6,652 nucleotides of DNA from Chloroflexi bacterium RBG_19FT_COMBO_55_16. Lineage in GTDB: Bacteria > Chloroflexota > Anaerolineae > Anaerolineales > UBA4823. Shown here in pieces: positions 5,510 through 6,652 of this stretch. Made by a program: the position numbers and the translations under genes. The notes under the pieces are model-generated. The model was not told the origin of the DNA, did no database searches, and worked only from the letters and a program-made list of their open reading frames with translations. Location of the stretch: assembly GCA_001795335.1 (NCBI GenBank), contig MGOK01000060.1, forward strand, positions 10,328 to 16,979. The letters are read 5' to 3'. The first letter of the stretch is position 1; the number at the start of each line of letters is the position of its first letter.

Positions 5510-6271
5510 ATGATCCAGCTCGATTCCCTGACCTTTATCTACCCTCACAGCCCCCGGGTTTTCCAGGACTTCAACTGGCAAGTGGAGAGGGGAGAAGCCT
5601 GGGCGGTACTAGGTCCCTCGGGATGTGGAAAAACCACCTTACTTTATCTGCTTGCCGGATTACGTTTTCCTAACTCGGGGCGTGTACTCATAAATGGTCA
5701 ACCGCTGAGCCGGCCACGTCCGCAAACCGGGCTGATCCTTCAGGACTATGGGCTGCTCCCCTGGGCTACAGTGCGACAAAACGCAGAGCTGGGCCTACAA
5801 ATCCGCGGCTTTTATGGTCCGGATGGCAAGCATGCGCCTGCGGACTTTCGCCCATCTCTCGCGGTTAATCACTGGTTAGACCGCCTGGGGCTGACCCCCT
5901 TGACTGACAAATTTCCCGGTCAGATTTCAGGCGGTCAACGCCAGCGTACCGCCATCGCTCGTACGCTGGCTTTGCAGCCTGACTTGCTTTTGATGGATGA
6001 GCCATTTTCCTCCCTGGACGCCCCTACTCGGGAGGGATTACAGCTGCTTACGCTTGAGCTGGTCGCCGAACAGCAACTGACCCTGATTATCGTGACCCAT
6101 GCGATCGAGGAAGCTGCCTTCGTGGGGCGAAAAATACTCCTCCTCGACCACCCACCCAATTCTGAAGCGATTGTGATCCCCAACCCCTCCGCCTTCCAGC
6201 CAGACTATCGCAATGCCAGTGAATACCAGATGCTATGCCGCGAGCTGCGGCAACGCATGGGAGACCAATGA
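5510..6271 (+). CDS. ABC importer ATP-binding protein (SsuB/TauB-like)
   Basis: This cytoplasmic ATPase powers the importer. From the chosen ATG it has 253 residues, normal for the nitrate/sulfonate/taurine class. All motifs are intact: Walker A GPSGCGKTT (35-43), Q-loop Gln78 in LILQDYGLLPW, signature SGGQRQR (140-146), Walker B LLLMDEP with Asp163/Glu164, D-loop SLD (168-170) and switch His197 in IVTH. The LLPW after the Q-loop is typical of this importer class. A modest insertion (about 100-117, rich in Gly and Pro) precedes the helical domain. The frame stays open upstream to a GTG at 5459 (270 residues), but that start lies within the hairpin stem and the extra residues do not look like the family; the ATG at 5510 gives the expected MIQLDSLTF opening. 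No strong ribosome binding site is seen. The stop overlaps the permease start in an ATGA. Confidence 0.92.
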   Translation: MIQLDSLTFIYPHSPRVFQDFNWQVERGEAWAVLGPSGCGKTTLLYLLAGLRFPNSGRVLINGQPLSRPRPQTGLILQDYGLLPWATVRQNAELGLQIRGFYGPDGKHAPADFRPSLAVNHWLDRLGLTPLTDKFPGQISGGQRQRTAIARTLALQPDLLLMDEPFSSLDAPTREGLQLLTLELVAEQQLTLIIVTHAIEEAAFVGRKILLLDHPPNSEAIVIPNPSAFQPDYRNASEYQMLCRELRQRMGDQ

Positions 6272-6652
6272 AACGGCAAGAGATTCTCCTAACCGTGCTT
6301 GCTCTTCTAGTCGCCTGGTACCTGGCTGCTTTGCTGATCAACCGGCCGATCTTGCCTTCACCGATAAAAGTTGGCCAGACTTTCGTAAGCGAGTTGGATA
6401 ATGGGTTGGTTGATCATTTCCTGGCCAGCTTATGGCGTGTTCTTGCCTCCACAGCTCTGGCGATCGCCGTCGCTGCGCCGGCTGGATTGATCCTGGGGCA
6501 ATCTAAAAAACTAAATAAGATTTTATCGCCCGTCATCTACCTTCTCTATCCGGTCCCCAAGGTTGTCCTCTTACCAGTTGTTTTGCTTTTTCTTGGGATT
6601 GGCGATTTATCAAAAGTGACCATTATCTTCCTGATTTTATTCTTTCAAATCC
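6268..6652 (+). CDS. ABC importer permease (SsuC/TauC-like), partial
   Basis: This is the membrane subunit of the importer, and the window cuts it after 128 codons with no stop. The ATG shares four bases with the ATPase stop (ATGA), so translation is coupled. The visible part begins MKRQEILLTVLALLVAWYLAALL, a first membrane helix, then the ILPSPIKVGQTF segment typical of the family. HFLASLWRVLASTALAIAVAAPAGLILG gives a second helix, and the run PVIYLLYPVPKVVLLPVVLLFLGIG with SKVTIIFLILFF gives further helices. The LASLWRVL and PVPKVVLLP...GIGDLSK segments match the BPD_transp_1 permeases of the nitrate/sulfonate/taurine class. The coupling loop that meets the ATPase lies beyond the window. 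It completes the binding protein-ATPase-permease order. Confidence 0.9.
   Translation, partial: MKRQEILLTVLALLVAWYLAALLINRPILPSPIKVGQTFVSELDNGLVDHFLASLWRVLASTALAIAVAAPAGLILGQSKKLNKILSPVIYLLYPVPKVVLLPVVLLFLGIGDLSKVTIIFLILFFQI

Noticed and set aside
5446..5673. 75-codon plus-strand frame starting right after the binding-protein stop
   Set aside because: It runs through the hairpin and then overlaps the ATPase Walker A region in another frame; the ATPase frame is the real one.

Overview
The window looks like chromosomal DNA from a Chloroflexota bacterium, most likely an Anaerolineae-type lineage. I infer this from gene content and protein style: a V4R protein beside a roadblock protein, a stand-alone Dpm1-like glycosyltransferase, an RsmA with an NIPYY motif, and a Thr/Pro-rich lipoprotein linker. 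No marker in the window proves the taxonomy. Base composition is balanced and fairly even. Coding density is high; the longest gap is 176 bp. I see no IS element, CRISPR array, tRNA or rRNA.

Layout. (1) Positions 2-124 (+) are the C-terminal end of a protein that looks like a 3D (YabE/RpfB-type) domain protein. It overlaps by 16 bp the start of rsmA (109-960, +), the 16S rRNA adenine dimethyltransferase. A yabE-like gene is also found near ksgA/rsmA in Firmicutes. (2) A three-gene operon on the minus strand is read from 2756 down to 935: a roadblock/LC7 protein, a V4R-domain protein with a Cys cluster, and a family-2 glycosyltransferase of the polyprenol-phosphate mannose synthase type. Its last gene runs tail-to-tail into rsmA with a 26-bp overlap. 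(3) A 176-bp divergent intergenic region holds two back-to-back sigma70-type promoters, each with an extended -10. (4) A plus-strand run from 2933 holds a UbiD-family prenyl-FMN decarboxylase, then a complete NMT1/SsuA-type ABC import set: lipoprotein binding protein, ATPase, and a permease cut by the window end.

How the genes may work together. The roadblock + V4R pair is the most intriguing part. Roadblock proteins are usually partners of small Ras-like GTPases, and the V4R fold is related to Bet3-type TRAPP subunits, so the pair resembles a minimal prokaryotic version of a TRAPP-like scaffold; its role here is unknown. The UbiD-importer run suggests uptake of a compound tied to UbiD chemistry (an aromatic acid, or a flavin or other precursor), but the substrate cannot be read from sequence. 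A 14-bp-stem RNA hairpin between the binding-protein gene and the ATPase gene probably sets unequal expression of the two.
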